NCBI GenBank assembly: GCA_963788325.1
Contig: CAWBGJ010000001.1
Span: 207,818-271,817 of the forward strand
Origin: Prado023 sp963788325
GTDB lineage: Bacteria; Actinomycetota; Actinomycetes; S36-B12; CAIYMF01
DNA length: 64,000 bases
Direction: 5' to 3'
The position numbers and the translations under genes are program-made. The first letter of the stretch is position 1; each line of letters opens with the position of its first letter. A model generated the notes under the pieces. It was not told the DNA's origin, did no database searches, and was given only the letters and a program-made list of their open reading frames with translations. Below are positions 56,360-64,000 of the stretch, piece after piece.

Positions 56360-56700
56360 TCACGGTCTTTGCTCGGGCTTGCAGTCGGTGGCGTGCAGGA
56401 AGACGTACGCACACGTGGTGTCGGCCAGGGACCGGTCCCGGACGCGCCGACCCCGGTCTCTAGTTCAGCGCAGATCCGCGACACCTCGCTCGTGGAGATC
56501 CCGGTGTCAGCACCCAACGCCTTGACCAGGTCGTCGACCTTCTGCGTACTCACCCCGTGCAGGTAGGCCCCCATCACCGGCACCGATCACCTCCGTGGCC
56601 TCGGCGTCGATCAAAGCCCGACACAGGTTCTGGGTCGCCAACCGGACACGATCATCCACGTCGGCAGCCTTGAGTTCGTCGAGCAGTTCAAGCAGGGCAG
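56360..56700 (-). pseudogene. IS256-family transposase remnant
   Basis: Two IS256 (mutator-type) fragments are visible. The first, ELLDELKAADVDDRVRLATQ and RALIDAEATEVIGAG, is the family N terminus. It jumps straight, with a change of frame, to MGAYLHGVSTQKVDDLVKAL and ISTSEVSRICAELE, so about 80 residues are deleted near 56583. A further frame change leads to FRDRSLADTTCAYVFLHATD, where the first catalytic Asp of the normal FLDATY motif is His. The copy is dead. No terminal inverted repeats were found. Confidence 0.8.
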
Positions 56701-56833
56701 ACTGGTCGCGGTGGTCGCGGTGGTCGCGTGCGTTGGACGACGAGGCGCTGCCACCCCTCTGATGGGGTGAGGATGCACCATCTCCGGGGCGCACCTGGGA
56801 TTCTCGACGTGTCCGTGGTCGATCCAGTGTGGC

Positions 56834-57292
56834 TCAAGCCTCACCGTGGGGCAGTGGCACGCCCACAGCCAGGAAGTCCGTCAGCGCACGCCGACACACG
56901 GCCTCGATTGCGTAGGGGAGCCGATCGGCGAGCGTCGTACTCCCGCGGAGCTCCTGGCTCACTCCTCGCACCAGGGACTCCACGTCGGGCGCTGGCACGG
57001 CTCCGGCGTACTCCGTGGCCAGGCGAGCACTCAGGGCCTGTTCGGCGTCGCGGGACGCGGTCGCACCCGGCGCCGTGGCGGCCAAGCCGGCCGGCTCCGA
57101 CGGCGCCAGTGGTGCAGCCGAGGAAGGGGGGCCGGCGAAGAGGGTCGAGGCAACCAGAACCAAGGCTGCCGCCGCCCGCTTGCGGCCAGGCTTCCGCGAG
57201 CCTGGGGCAGGGCTCGTCGCTGTGCGAGGCGCCGAAGCCGCCGGCCACGTCGCGGCGGACTGCGGGATGCTGGGGCTGGGTGTCGAGGCCAT
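56834..57292 (-). CDS. Exported or membrane-anchored hypothetical protein
   Basis: This 152-residue protein has a Ser/Pro/Ala-rich basic N terminus, a hydrophobic segment (about 41-58, RAAAALVLVASTLFAGPPSS), a flexible linker and a helical C-terminal region (ALSARLATEYAGAVPAPDVESLVRGV then LPYAIEAVCRRALTDFL). The C-terminal part resembles the small three-helix dimerisation domains common in actinobacteria, but this is uncertain. GAGAGG precedes the ATG at 57292. It is divergent from the export operon. Confidence 0.6.
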   Translation of the reverse strand: MASTPSPSIPQSAATWPAASAPRTATSPAPGSRKPGRKRAAAALVLVASTLFAGPPSSAAPLAPSEPAGLAATAPGATASRDAEQALSARLATEYAGAVPAPDVESLVRGVSQELRGSTTLADRLPYAIEAVCRRALTDFLAVGVPLPHGEA

Positions 57293-57454
57293 GGCTGGAG
57301 CCTCTCGCCCATTCCTGTGGGGAACCTGCGCGTCGGCTGTCAACGACAGACGGATCGTGGGTCCAGCCACGCAACAGGCTCTCGGCCGGCGTCCACAGCC
57401 TCTTCACAGGGTCGTCGCAGGCTGGGCACAGCGAGTCCGGTGAGACTCACACGC

Positions 57455-58918
57455 ATGGATCGTCGTAGACGCAGGAACCTGCTCAACATCGGCCTGGCTG
57501 TCGCGCTGGTGGCAGCCATCATCGCTGCCGGAATGGTGCTTCTGCGCCCCGAAGCCACATCCGCGGCGAGCGCTGGAGCCGTGCGGACGGTTGCGGTGAC
57601 CACGGGATCGGTGAGCTCAACGGTCACCGCCGATGGAAGCGTTCAGCCGGCCAGCGACGTGGCAGCCAACTTCGAGACCTCCGGGACCGTGGACAGCGTG
57701 AACGTCGAGGTGGGTGACCAGGTCACCAAGGGCCAGGTCCTGGCAACACTGGACACCGCAGATGCCGAACGTGCCGTCGCGATGGCCGAGCTGTCCCTGG
57801 AGGCCGCCCAGGAGGGCCTTCAGGCCGCGCAGGAGGGACAGACGACGACGGAGCCGGACTCCCAGGTGGTGAACCAGACCAAGGTCGCCCGGCGCAAGGC
57901 GGTCGTGACGAAGGCTGAGAGTGCGACCCAGACGGCGCAGAACCAGCTGCAGGCGGCCCAGGAGGCGCTGAAGGCGGCGGAGTCCGCGAGTCCAGCTGAC
58001 CCGGATGCGGTCGCCGCAGCGCAGGCTCAGGTCGATGCTGCCAGCTCGGCCTACGACAAGGCCCTCTCCGCGCAGACGAAGGCTGAGATCTCCCTGGCGA
58101 CCGCGCAGCAGGGGACGACGGTGGAGGGCGATTCGACGACCACAGTCGATGACGCGGCTGTGGCCAGCAACCGTGCGAAGGTACTCGAGGCCCAGGCAGC
58201 CTACGACGATGCCCAGGCCGCGCTGGCTGCCTGCGTGCTCAAGGCCCCCGCCCGGGGCACGGTGCTTGAGATCAACGGCAAGGTCGGCTCAACGACGGGA
58301 TCCAGCACTGCCTCGGGAACGGGAGCCGCGGCCACGACCTCCTCGACGTCCACCGACTTCATCGTCATCGCGAACCTGAACGACCTCGAGGTGTCCGTGG
58401 CCTTCGCTGAATCGGACGTGACCAACCTGGCGGTCGGCCAAGCGGCCACCCTGACGTTCCCGGGGCTCGATGACGCCACCGGTGCCGGGGAGGTCACCTC
58501 GATCGCGCCCACGGCCACGACGTCGTCCAGTGTGGTGACCTACGCCGCACTCGTGGCGATCACCGAGGCTCCCGCGGACCTCCGCCTGGGCCAATCGGCC
58601 TCCGTCACGATCGTGACCGCGAGTGTGGAGGACGCCACCACCGCGCCCACCGTCGCGGTCACCACCACGGGTGACCGGAGCACAGTCGTTGTGGTCAGCG
58701 ACGGGCAGGAGACCGTCACCCCCGTTGAGGTGGGGGTGGTCAGCGCCGACGCCACGCAGATCATCTCCGGGGTCGAACCGGGGCAGGACGTTGCGCTGAC
58801 GTCGGCCACGAGCACCACGGAGACAGATTCCAGCCAGAGCCCGGGTGGATTCCCGGGCGGGGGCGTCGGAGGGCCACCCGCAGGCGGCGGCGGTCCGCAG
58901 GGAGGTGGCGCGCCATGA
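57455..58918 (+). CDS. HlyD/MacA-like adaptor of an ABC exporter
   Basis: This 487-residue membrane-fusion-type protein has an N-terminal transmembrane helix (about 8-30, LLNIGLAVALVAAIIAAGMVLL), a biotinyl-lipoyl-like domain split by a long alpha-helical coiled hairpin (AELSLEAAQEGLQAAQEGQ to SAYDKALSAQTKAEISLATA), beta-barrel domains, and a Gly/Pro-rich tail (GGFPGGGVGGPP). In organisms without an outer membrane such adaptors may hold substrate or connect to cell-wall proteins. Its stop overlaps the ATPase start by four bases; the five genes to 62.0 kb form one operon. Confidence 0.92.
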   Translation: MDRRRRRNLLNIGLAVALVAAIIAAGMVLLRPEATSAASAGAVRTVAVTTGSVSSTVTADGSVQPASDVAANFETSGTVDSVNVEVGDQVTKGQVLATLDTADAERAVAMAELSLEAAQEGLQAAQEGQTTTEPDSQVVNQTKVARRKAVVTKAESATQTAQNQLQAAQEALKAAESASPADPDAVAAAQAQVDAASSAYDKALSAQTKAEISLATAQQGTTVEGDSTTTVDDAAVASNRAKVLEAQAAYDDAQAALAACVLKAPARGTVLEINGKVGSTTGSSTASGTGAAATTSSTSTDFIVIANLNDLEVSVAFAESDVTNLAVGQAATLTFPGLDDATGAGEVTSIAPTATTSSSVVTYAALVAITEAPADLRLGQSASVTIVTASVEDATTAPTVAVTTTGDRSTVVVVSDGQETVTPVEVGVVSADATQIISGVEPGQDVALTSATSTTETDSSQSPGGFPGGGVGGPPAGGGGPQGGGAP

Positions 58919-59616
58919 TGGCGCCTGTTCTCGACGTCCGCGATGTGACCAAGGTCTACGGCGAGGGGGATTCCCGGGTTGACGCGCTGCGGGGGGTCAA
59001 CCTGACCGTGGGCGCGGGGGAGTTCCTGGCCGTGATGGGCGCCTCTGGGTCGGGGAAGTCGACTCTCATGCACGTCCTGGGATGCCTGGACGTGCCCACC
59101 TCAGGCCAGTACCTGCTCGACGGCCTCGACGTGGCGGCGATGGGGTCCCGTGAGCTGGCCCTGGTACGCAATCGCCGGATCGGCTTCGTCTTCCAGTCCT
59201 TCAACCTCGTGCCCCGCACGACTGCGCTGGCCAACGTGGAGTTGCCCATGGCCTACGCGCGCGTCGGCCGCCGGGAGCGCCGCGAACGGGCGATGGCCGC
59301 CCTGGAGCTCGTCGGGCTCGCCGACCGCGCGGGGCACATGCCCAACCAGATGTCCGGGGGGCAGCAGCAGCGGGCCGCCGTGGCCCGCTCCCTGGTGATG
59401 TCGCCCTCGCTGATCCTGGCCGACGAGCCGACAGGGAACTTGGACTCGGCCTCCACCGACGAGGTACTGGCCGTGTTCGACCGGGTGCACCGCTCAGGGC
59501 GCACGATCGTGGTGATCACCCACGAGGATCACGTGGCCAGCCATGCCAGCCGGGCGATCCACATCCGGGACGGACTGATCATCTCGGACAGTGCGCGCGA
59601 CGAGGTCGTGGCATGA
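58915..59616 (+). CDS. MacB-like ABC transporter ATP-binding protein
   Basis: This 233-residue ATPase of the LolD/MacB class has Walker A GASGSGKSTLMHVLG, the Q-loop FVFQSFNLVPRTTALANVE, the signature QMSGGQQQRAAVARSL, Walker B LILADEPTGNLDS and the H-loop VVITHEDHVA. The start ATG overlaps the adaptor stop and the stop overlaps the permease start by four bases each. Confidence 0.96.
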   Translation: MMAPVLDVRDVTKVYGEGDSRVDALRGVNLTVGAGEFLAVMGASGSGKSTLMHVLGCLDVPTSGQYLLDGLDVAAMGSRELALVRNRRIGFVFQSFNLVPRTTALANVELPMAYARVGRRERRERAMAALELVGLADRAGHMPNQMSGGQQQRAAVARSLVMSPSLILADEPTGNLDSASTDEVLAVFDRVHRSGRTIVVITHEDHVASHASRAIHIRDGLIISDSARDEVVA

Positions 59617-60821
59617 GTCCGCTCGACGTGCTGCGCGCCGCGGCTCACGGGCTGCGCAGCAACCGGCTTCGCTCCGCCCTGACCATGCTGGGCATCCTGA
59701 TCGGCGTGTCGGCGGTCATCCTGCTCGTCGCGGTCGGCAACGGCTCGTCGGTGGCCATCCAGGAGCGCCTGCAGTCCCTGGGGACGAACACGCTCACCGT
59801 GTCGGCGAATGCTGGTGGCGGGGCGAACAGCACGCAGACCGCCAGCCAGACGCTGACCCTGGAGATCGCCGATGCCATGGCTGACCCGGACACCGCACCC
59901 GATGTGCTCACGGTCTCCCCCGTGGCCTCCGCGTCGACGACTGTGGCGTCCGGCAGCACCAGCTCGACGGTCACCGTGACCGGCACCACGCCCAGCTGGT
60001 TCGCGGCCACGAACTCCCCCATCGCGAGCGGAGAGGCATTCACCACGGACCAGGTCGACAGCCACGCCCGCGTCGCGGTCCTGGGATCCAGCACCGCCGA
60101 GGACCTGTTCAACACCACCGACCCCATCGGGCAGCGCGTCCTGATCGATGGTTCCGGCTGGGAGGTCATCGGGGTCCTGGAGGAGAAGGACTCCGTTGGG
60201 CCCACCGACTCCAATGCGTCGATCGTTGCCCCGATCACCACCGTCCGCGACCAGGTCGCCGGCTACGGCGGGCTGACCAGCATCACCGTCCAGGCGACCG
60301 CTCCGGACACGGTCGATGCCGCCCAGGGTGAGATCACCGCGATCCTGGACAACCACCTCGGGCTCAGCGACTCCGACACGTCCACCTACCGGGTGCTCAA
60401 CCAGTCGCAGCTGCTCGACACCGCCACCGAGACCGCCGACACGTTCACCGTACTCCTGGCGGCGGTGGCCGCGATCAGCCTCCTGGTGGGAGGGATCGGG
60501 GTCACCAACATCATGCTGGTGACGGTCACCGAGCGCACCCGGGAGATCGGCATCCGCAAGGCCCTGGGTGCCCAGCACGCAACGATCCTCGGCCAGTTCC
60601 TGGCGGAGGCGACCATCCTGTCGCTTCTCGGCGGCAGCCTCGGCGTGGTGGTCGGCGTCGTGGCCTCACAGTTCTCGATCTACGGCGTGGACCCGGTCAT
60701 CGTGCCGGCCTCGATCCTGCTGGCCTTCGGTGTCTCGGCGGCCATCGGGCTGTTCTTCGGCAGCATGCCGGCCAACCGCGCCGCCCGAATGCTCCCCATC
60801 GATGCGCTGAGGTACCAGTGA
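59613..60821 (+). CDS. MacB/FtsX-type ABC transporter permease
   Basis: This 402-residue permease has the MacB topology: transmembrane helix 1 near residues 20-42 (ALTMLGILIGVSAVILLVAVG), a large extracytoplasmic periplasmic-core-like domain (about 45-275), and three C-terminal helices of the FtsX domain (TVLLAAVAAISLLVGGIGVT; the TERTREIGIRKALGA coupling motif; FLAEATILSLLGGSLGVVVG). Such permeases drive mechanotransmission rather than classic transport. The partner ATPase and adaptor precede it. Confidence 0.95.
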   Translation: MSPLDVLRAAAHGLRSNRLRSALTMLGILIGVSAVILLVAVGNGSSVAIQERLQSLGTNTLTVSANAGGGANSTQTASQTLTLEIADAMADPDTAPDVLTVSPVASASTTVASGSTSSTVTVTGTTPSWFAATNSPIASGEAFTTDQVDSHARVAVLGSSTAEDLFNTTDPIGQRVLIDGSGWEVIGVLEEKDSVGPTDSNASIVAPITTVRDQVAGYGGLTSITVQATAPDTVDAAQGEITAILDNHLGLSDSDTSTYRVLNQSQLLDTATETADTFTVLLAAVAAISLLVGGIGVTNIMLVTVTERTREIGIRKALGAQHATILGQFLAEATILSLLGGSLGVVVGVVASQFSIYGVDPVIVPASILLAFGVSAAIGLFFGSMPANRAARMLPIDALRYQ

Positions 60822-61408
60822 TGACCACGGACTGGGCTCCCGAGCCCACCACCCCCGAGCCCGATACCACGAGCTCCCAGACCGCGGATCTCAACCTGCT
60901 GGCCGAACCGCCGAGCACCGCCTCAACTGCCGACCTCCATGTTGCCCTGTCCGGTCCGCCAGCGTCGGCCCGTGCAGTGAAGGCCACACGGGTCCTGATC
61001 GGGGGGATGGTGCTGGTGCTGGGGTTCCTGGCCGGCGTGCTTGTGGACCAGCAGTGGGGTGCGGCGGACACTGCGATCTCAGGTCCCCCGGCTGACCGCG
61101 GCTCGGGAATCCCCGGGGGGACCCTCGCCGGGGATGGCGTTCCCGGCGCCGCGGGCAGCGGGTCGGCGGGTGTCGCGAACACCGCGGGCACCACGACGAC
61201 CGGGACCGTGACCCTGGTCGACGGATCGGTGATCTACGTGACTGACCCGGCCGGCACCTTGGTCCGGGTCGAGGTCAGCGACAGCACCGACGCCACCGAG
61301 ACGGCAAGCATCTCAATGAAGGAACTCAGCGAGGGAGACACCGTGACAGTGACAGGCACCACCAGTGATGACGGCCTGACGGCCACCAGCGTGGAGGTCC
61401 AGCGATGA
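60818..61408 (+). CDS. Membrane-anchored protein with DUF5666-like beta domain
   Basis: This 196-residue protein has a disordered cytoplasmic N terminus (about 1-65), one transmembrane helix (about 66-87, VLIGGMVLVLGFLAGVLVDQQW), a Gly-rich linker and a small extracytoplasmic beta domain (GTVTLVDGSVIYVTDPAGTL, ELSEGDTVTVTGTTSDDG) that resembles DUF5666. A GTG at 60818 or an ATG at 60821 may start it; both overlap the permease stop. The domain is probably an accessory ligand-binding part of the exporter. Function unproven. Confidence 0.8.
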   Translation: MMTTDWAPEPTTPEPDTTSSQTADLNLLAEPPSTASTADLHVALSGPPASARAVKATRVLIGGMVLVLGFLAGVLVDQQWGAADTAISGPPADRGSGIPGGTLAGDGVPGAAGSGSAGVANTAGTTTTGTVTLVDGSVIYVTDPAGTLVRVEVSDSTDATETASISMKELSEGDTVTVTGTTSDDGLTATSVEVQR

Positions 61409-62001
61409 GGCGGGTCTGGCTCGTGGGGGCCACCGCGCTCCTGCTCGCCGGCTGCGCGGGCACGAGCGAGTCGGGATCCAGCCCGGACGCAGCGGCAAGC
61501 CAGCCAGCAGCCGCCCCGGCCGCGGGCGCTGCGGACATGGCGGCCTACCAGCAGTGCCTCTCCGAGAACGGTGTGGAGGTGCCCACGGGAAGTCCTGCGG
61601 ATGGGAACCTGCCGGGCGGCCCCCCGTCGGGGATTCCCACCGATCAGCCGAGCGACCTGCCGTCCGGCGGTCCCGGCGGTCCCGGCGCAGCGGGGGGTCC
61701 CGCAGGCGCACCAGGGGGCCAGGCGGGAGCCCCGCCGGGAGTCGACGACGCGACGTGGCAGGCAGCCCAGGCTGCCTGCAGTGATCTGGCACCCACGGGT
61801 CAGCCCGGGCAGGGAGTCGGCGTGGCGCCGGGCCCCGGTTCGGCGGCAGGCCAGTTCGATGTGTTCTGGTCGTGCATGTCCGATCACGACGTCACGGCAC
61901 CGACCTCGGGGCTCCCCGCTGACCTGGACGCCGCTGACTCGACTGTGTCAGCGGCCCTCGCGGTGTGCGATGCCCTCCTGCCGGCACCGGCGACCGGCTG
62001 A
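61405..62001 (+). CDS. Lipoprotein with duplicated cysteine motif, exporter partner
   Basis: This 198-residue lipoprotein has the lipobox LLLAGC with Cys at residue 17. After it come two related halves, each with two Cys residues: AYQQCLSENGVEVP to WQAAQAACSDLAP, and FDVFWSCMSDHDVTAP to AALAVCDALLP, separated by a Pro/Gly-rich stretch. Each half could close one disulfide, for which the DsbA/VKOR pair is available. Small lipoproteins of this kind occur next to MacB-like transporters in actinobacteria and may bind the cargo. Its ATG overlaps the previous gene by four bases. Confidence 0.82.
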   Translation: MRRVWLVGATALLLAGCAGTSESGSSPDAAASQPAAAPAAGAADMAAYQQCLSENGVEVPTGSPADGNLPGGPPSGIPTDQPSDLPSGGPGGPGAAGGPAGAPGGQAGAPPGVDDATWQAAQAACSDLAPTGQPGQGVGVAPGPGSAAGQFDVFWSCMSDHDVTAPTSGLPADLDAADSTVSAALAVCDALLPAPATG

Positions 62002-62019
62002 GCGGCAGGGTGGGCGGCA

Positions 62020-62150
62020 CGCGTTGCTCGTCCGGCACAGATCCGCCGAGGTGGATGCCAGTTACGCCATGTACGACCAGCACCCGGTGGACGAACCCGA
62101 TGCGTGGGGGGGACCTCGCCTCGTGGCGAGAGGCGGCTGCCGCCTCGTGA
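62020..62150 (+). pseudogene. Antitoxin C-terminal remnant
   Basis: Read with one correction in a run of seven G (62105-62112), this stretch gives SAEVDASYAMYDQHPVDEPD, then AWGDLASWREAAAAS and a stop, which looks like the tail of an actinobacterial type II antitoxin. The N-terminal DNA-binding part is missing because the export operon ends just upstream. Confidence 0.42.
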
Positions 62151-62153
62151 GCG

Positions 62154-62300
62154 GTGTCCCGGCCGCTGCGATCGGCGGTCGACCTTGACGCGATCGAAAG
62201 CGCGTCCGTCGCTGTCCTCGTCGAGAGGCTTGGCCGCCTGGCGGATGTGCGGATGAACGAGATCTGTGCGGCTCTCGCCGTAGCAGTGGACTGCAGTTGA
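62154..62300 (+). pseudogene. MazF/PemK-like toxin C-terminal remnant
   Basis: Four bases after the antitoxin-like stop, a GTG opens a frame of 48 codons: VSRPLRSAVDLDAIESASVA, then VLVERLGRLADVRM, then NEICAALAVAVDCS. The last 40 residues have the pattern of the final helix region of MazF/PemK toxins (ERLGRL, then M-x-E-I/V). The first two thirds of such a toxin are missing, so it is probably dead. Confidence 0.45.
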
Positions 62301-62317
62301 CGCTGGGCGTTTCGACG

Positions 62318-62840
62318 CCTGCACGTCGCCCGCGGAGACGCCGAGCAGCATCAGCAGGCAGGCGGCGCCCCATCCGGTGCGGTCCTTGCCGGACGTGCAG
62401 TGGAACAGCAGCGGGCGCGAGGGGCCCTGGGCGATCCGGGTGAAGAACAGGTGGTAGGCGTCCAGGGCGCTGGGGCTGCTGACGATCTGGCGGTACCCCG
62501 TCTCGAACATGGCCACCGCGCGGCCACCACCCAACATCTCTGCTGCCCTATCCGGGTCGGCCAGAGCGCCGAGCACCCGAGCTGGTGCTGCTCCGGGGGA
62601 GTCGCCCAGGACATCGACGATGATCTCCTCGACTCCGTCCAGCGATCGGTCCGGTGCCTGCTCCCGCTCCGCCTGCGTGCGCAGGTCCAGGACTGTGCGT
62701 ACGCCCAATCCGTGCGCCGTGCCCGCATCGGCCTGCGTCAGCCGGCTCAAGTCCGTGGAGCGGTACACGAGCCCGCGGCGCACCTGCCCATCCGGGCAGG
62801 ACCAACCACCAAGGTCCCGCAAGTTCGGCAGAGAGGCCAC
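62318..62840 (-). pseudogene. Tyrosine phosphatase-like protein, C-terminally truncated
   Basis: About 174 residues match the Y_phosphatase3 family: PNLRDLGGWSCPDGQVRRGLVYRSTDLSRL at the N terminus (seen in parts), VRTVLDLRTQAEREQAPD, and the phosphatase loop LLFHCTSGKDRTGWGAACLL with the catalytic Cys and Arg. After GVSAGDVQAS the family similarity stops; the frame runs on antisense to the toxin remnant and the lipoprotein gene with no family pattern. About 70 C-terminal residues are missing. The GTG start has no clear ribosome binding site. Confidence 0.72.
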
Positions 62841-62912
62841 CTGGATGCTCGCCCCTGGGACGGGGTTCGGCCCTTTTCGCGGGCACTGTCATGGCGGACC
62901 TCCAGCTCAGAA

Positions 62913-63080
62913 GGGGCCTTCTACCTGGGAGCCGCCATCGGGCTGATGGCCTCCCATCTGCCCGGTTCTCGCTGACACCAGCGGTGGCTGTGGCAATCGG
63001 CGCAGCCACGGTGGCCATCCTGCGGTTGCCGTGGACCGCGGTTGCGGTCGCCTACATCACCGCAGTCGCTGAGGCCCGCC
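62913..63080 (+). pseudogene. Probable ClC-type chloride channel fragment
   Basis: Two frames join around 62972: GAFYLGAAIGLMASHLPGS, then LTPAVAVAIGAATVAILRLP and WTAVAVAYITAV. The hydrophobic pattern and the AVAxGAAxVAxLRLP stretch resemble the C-terminal helices of bacterial ClC chloride channels. Start, end and filter residues are missing, so this is only a fragment. Confidence 0.4.
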
Positions 63081-63857
63081 CACTTGAGGCTCCCCCGCCC
63101 ACCTCACGCGGGCCCCCTCTCCACCACCGCACCAGCCGACGTACCCACCTGACGATCAGGACCGGCTGGCGATGCCCACCCTCGCGCCGGCCGCATCCCC
63201 CACCGACGCCCCGGCGCGGCTCATGGCTGCGCGCCAGACATCCCTGCCAGCAGCCCCGCTCAGGGCTCGCGCAGTCCATGGAAGGCGAGCACGGTGTCGC
63301 CACGCCGCAGGAGCGGCGGTTGGTGGCCCCGCCATGCTCCCGGGCGTGCTCCACCCGCAGGATGCACCCGACGACGTGCAGCGACCCGCGCCACCGACGG
63401 GAGCACGCAGGAGGCCGGCGATGGTGCACGCCTCGCCCTGACCAACGCCCCAGTCACCTGCTGCAGTGCTGGACACATGCAGGGTGTCCCCGGCACTTCC
63501 CGGACTGGGCCGCGGGCGGGGCACCAGAACCGACCAGCGGGCGGGCTACGGGGGGTGCCCTGAGATGCGTGGAACACCGCGATCGCCGGGCTGACCCTGC
63601 CCGGCGGATTGGCCAAGTGCGTGCCGAGACCTGCCTTTGCCACTCACGAGTCCGAATGCCCGGCCACCACCAGTCGACCAGGCACCAACCCCAGAGCTCC
63701 AGTGCCGCGCGACAGCCCACCCCAGGTGTGCTGTCGCAGAGATATGCGTCATAGTGGGTGTTCTCTTGAGTTGGCGGGGCTTGTCTATGACGTCGCCTGA
63801 CTGCGTCCTGAGCCCCTCCGTGGACACGTTCCCTTGATCTGTCTCTGCCGTCGTCTA

Positions 63858-64000
63858 ACCCGTCAGAGCGTGCCGTCCGGTCGGTGGTTCGCGTGCAGCC
63901 TGCCTGACCTGCCCGGACTTCCGACGCGTCGCCGAGGAGGCCGGCGTATCCCGCGCCTGGCTCTACCGCCAAGACCAGCTGCGCGCCCAGATCGACCAGC
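63858..64000 (+). pseudogene. DUF6262-like transposon protein fragment (runs off window edge)
   Basis: The frame AACLTCPDFRRVAEEAGVSR, then AWLYRQDQLRAQIDQ, matches the helix-turn-helix of DUF6262 proteins that accompany Tn554-type transposases. There is no ATG, GTG or TTG start in frame after the upstream stop at about 63857, so its N terminus is missing or in another frame. The rest lies beyond the window. Confidence 0.45.

Larger units (their letters stand above)
62841..64000. other. Degenerate region without an intact gene
   Basis: No full gene can be supported in the last 1.16 kb. Two recognisable fragments are listed separately. Between 63,100 and 63,850 I see only short frames with no family pattern, and no tRNA. 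Confidence 0.6.

Noticed and set aside
63052..63643. Overlapping minus-strand frames of 120-127 codons
   Set aside because: All are Arg/Pro/Ala-rich with no family pattern or ribosome binding site, and they overlap one another in several frames.

Overview
The window is GC-rich (by eye around 70 %) chromosomal DNA from an actinobacterium of the class Actinomycetia. The evidence is the gene content and order: bldD beside pyrR; pyrR-pyrB-pyrC-(small membrane protein)-carA; a dual-role priA in place of hisA; an HGxxPAAW membrane protein next to trpE; and the chain pyk, gltBD, lgt, trp, his, dnaE, lspA and rluD, whose general order is shared with mycobacteria and streptomycetes. Many genes also appear to be leaderless, with a TANNNT -10 box 6-7 bases before the start codon. 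I cannot fix the genus.

Layout. Bases 1-8.2 kb (minus strand) hold the pyrimidine operon from pyrR to the beginning of carB. A cellobiose phosphorylase gene sits between carA and carB, and each half of the operon has its own PyrR-type RNA hairpin that hides a ribosome binding site. bldD lies just upstream. From 8.4 to 18.3 kb (minus) come pyruvate kinase, a TPR/AAA+ ATPase pair and both glutamate synthase subunits. From 18.4 to 27.8 kb are a secreted PQQ-type sugar dehydrogenase lipoprotein, a kinase/M23-like/aminotransferase fusion, lgt, a DsbA/VKOR disulfide pair and an SNF2-type helicase. From 27.9 to 46.3 kb is an interleaved trp-his supercluster (trpA, B, C, E; hisI, F, priA, H, B, C, D) that also carries a two-component system, RidA, SHOCT/DUF6325 proteins, a UbiB-like kinase and a holin-like membrane protein. 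From 46.4 to 55.9 kb lie ybaK, dnaE, fhs, an aldo/keto reductase, rluD, lspA, a DksA/TraR protein with a histone H1-like arm, and a DUF167 protein. From 57.4 to 62.0 kb is a five-gene MacAB-like export operon. Two decayed regions flank that operon: an IS256-family transposase remnant (56.4-56.7 kb), and a graveyard at 62.0-64.0 kb with a toxin-antitoxin remnant, a truncated tyrosine phosphatase, a probable chloride-channel fragment and a transposon-type (DUF6262-like) fragment at the right edge.

Genes working together. Within operons most neighbours overlap by 1-8 bases (ATGA, GTGA or TGATG), so translational coupling is the rule. PyrR probably controls the pyr genes by blocking translation, and the second hairpin in front of carB would restore PyrR control downstream of the inserted sugar gene. 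PriA can supply both HisA and TrpF, which fits the absence of trpF; trpD is not in the window. Lgt and LspA act on the lipoproteins encoded here. DsbA and VKOR form an oxidative folding pair.

Caution. At least fifteen frameshifts are concentrated in a few patches (about 1.69-1.98, 21.42, 25.91-27.34, 28.49 and 29.13-29.24 kb), while the very long dnaE and gltB frames are clean. The broken genes keep good family similarity on both sides of every break, so local sequencing error is at least as likely as gene decay.
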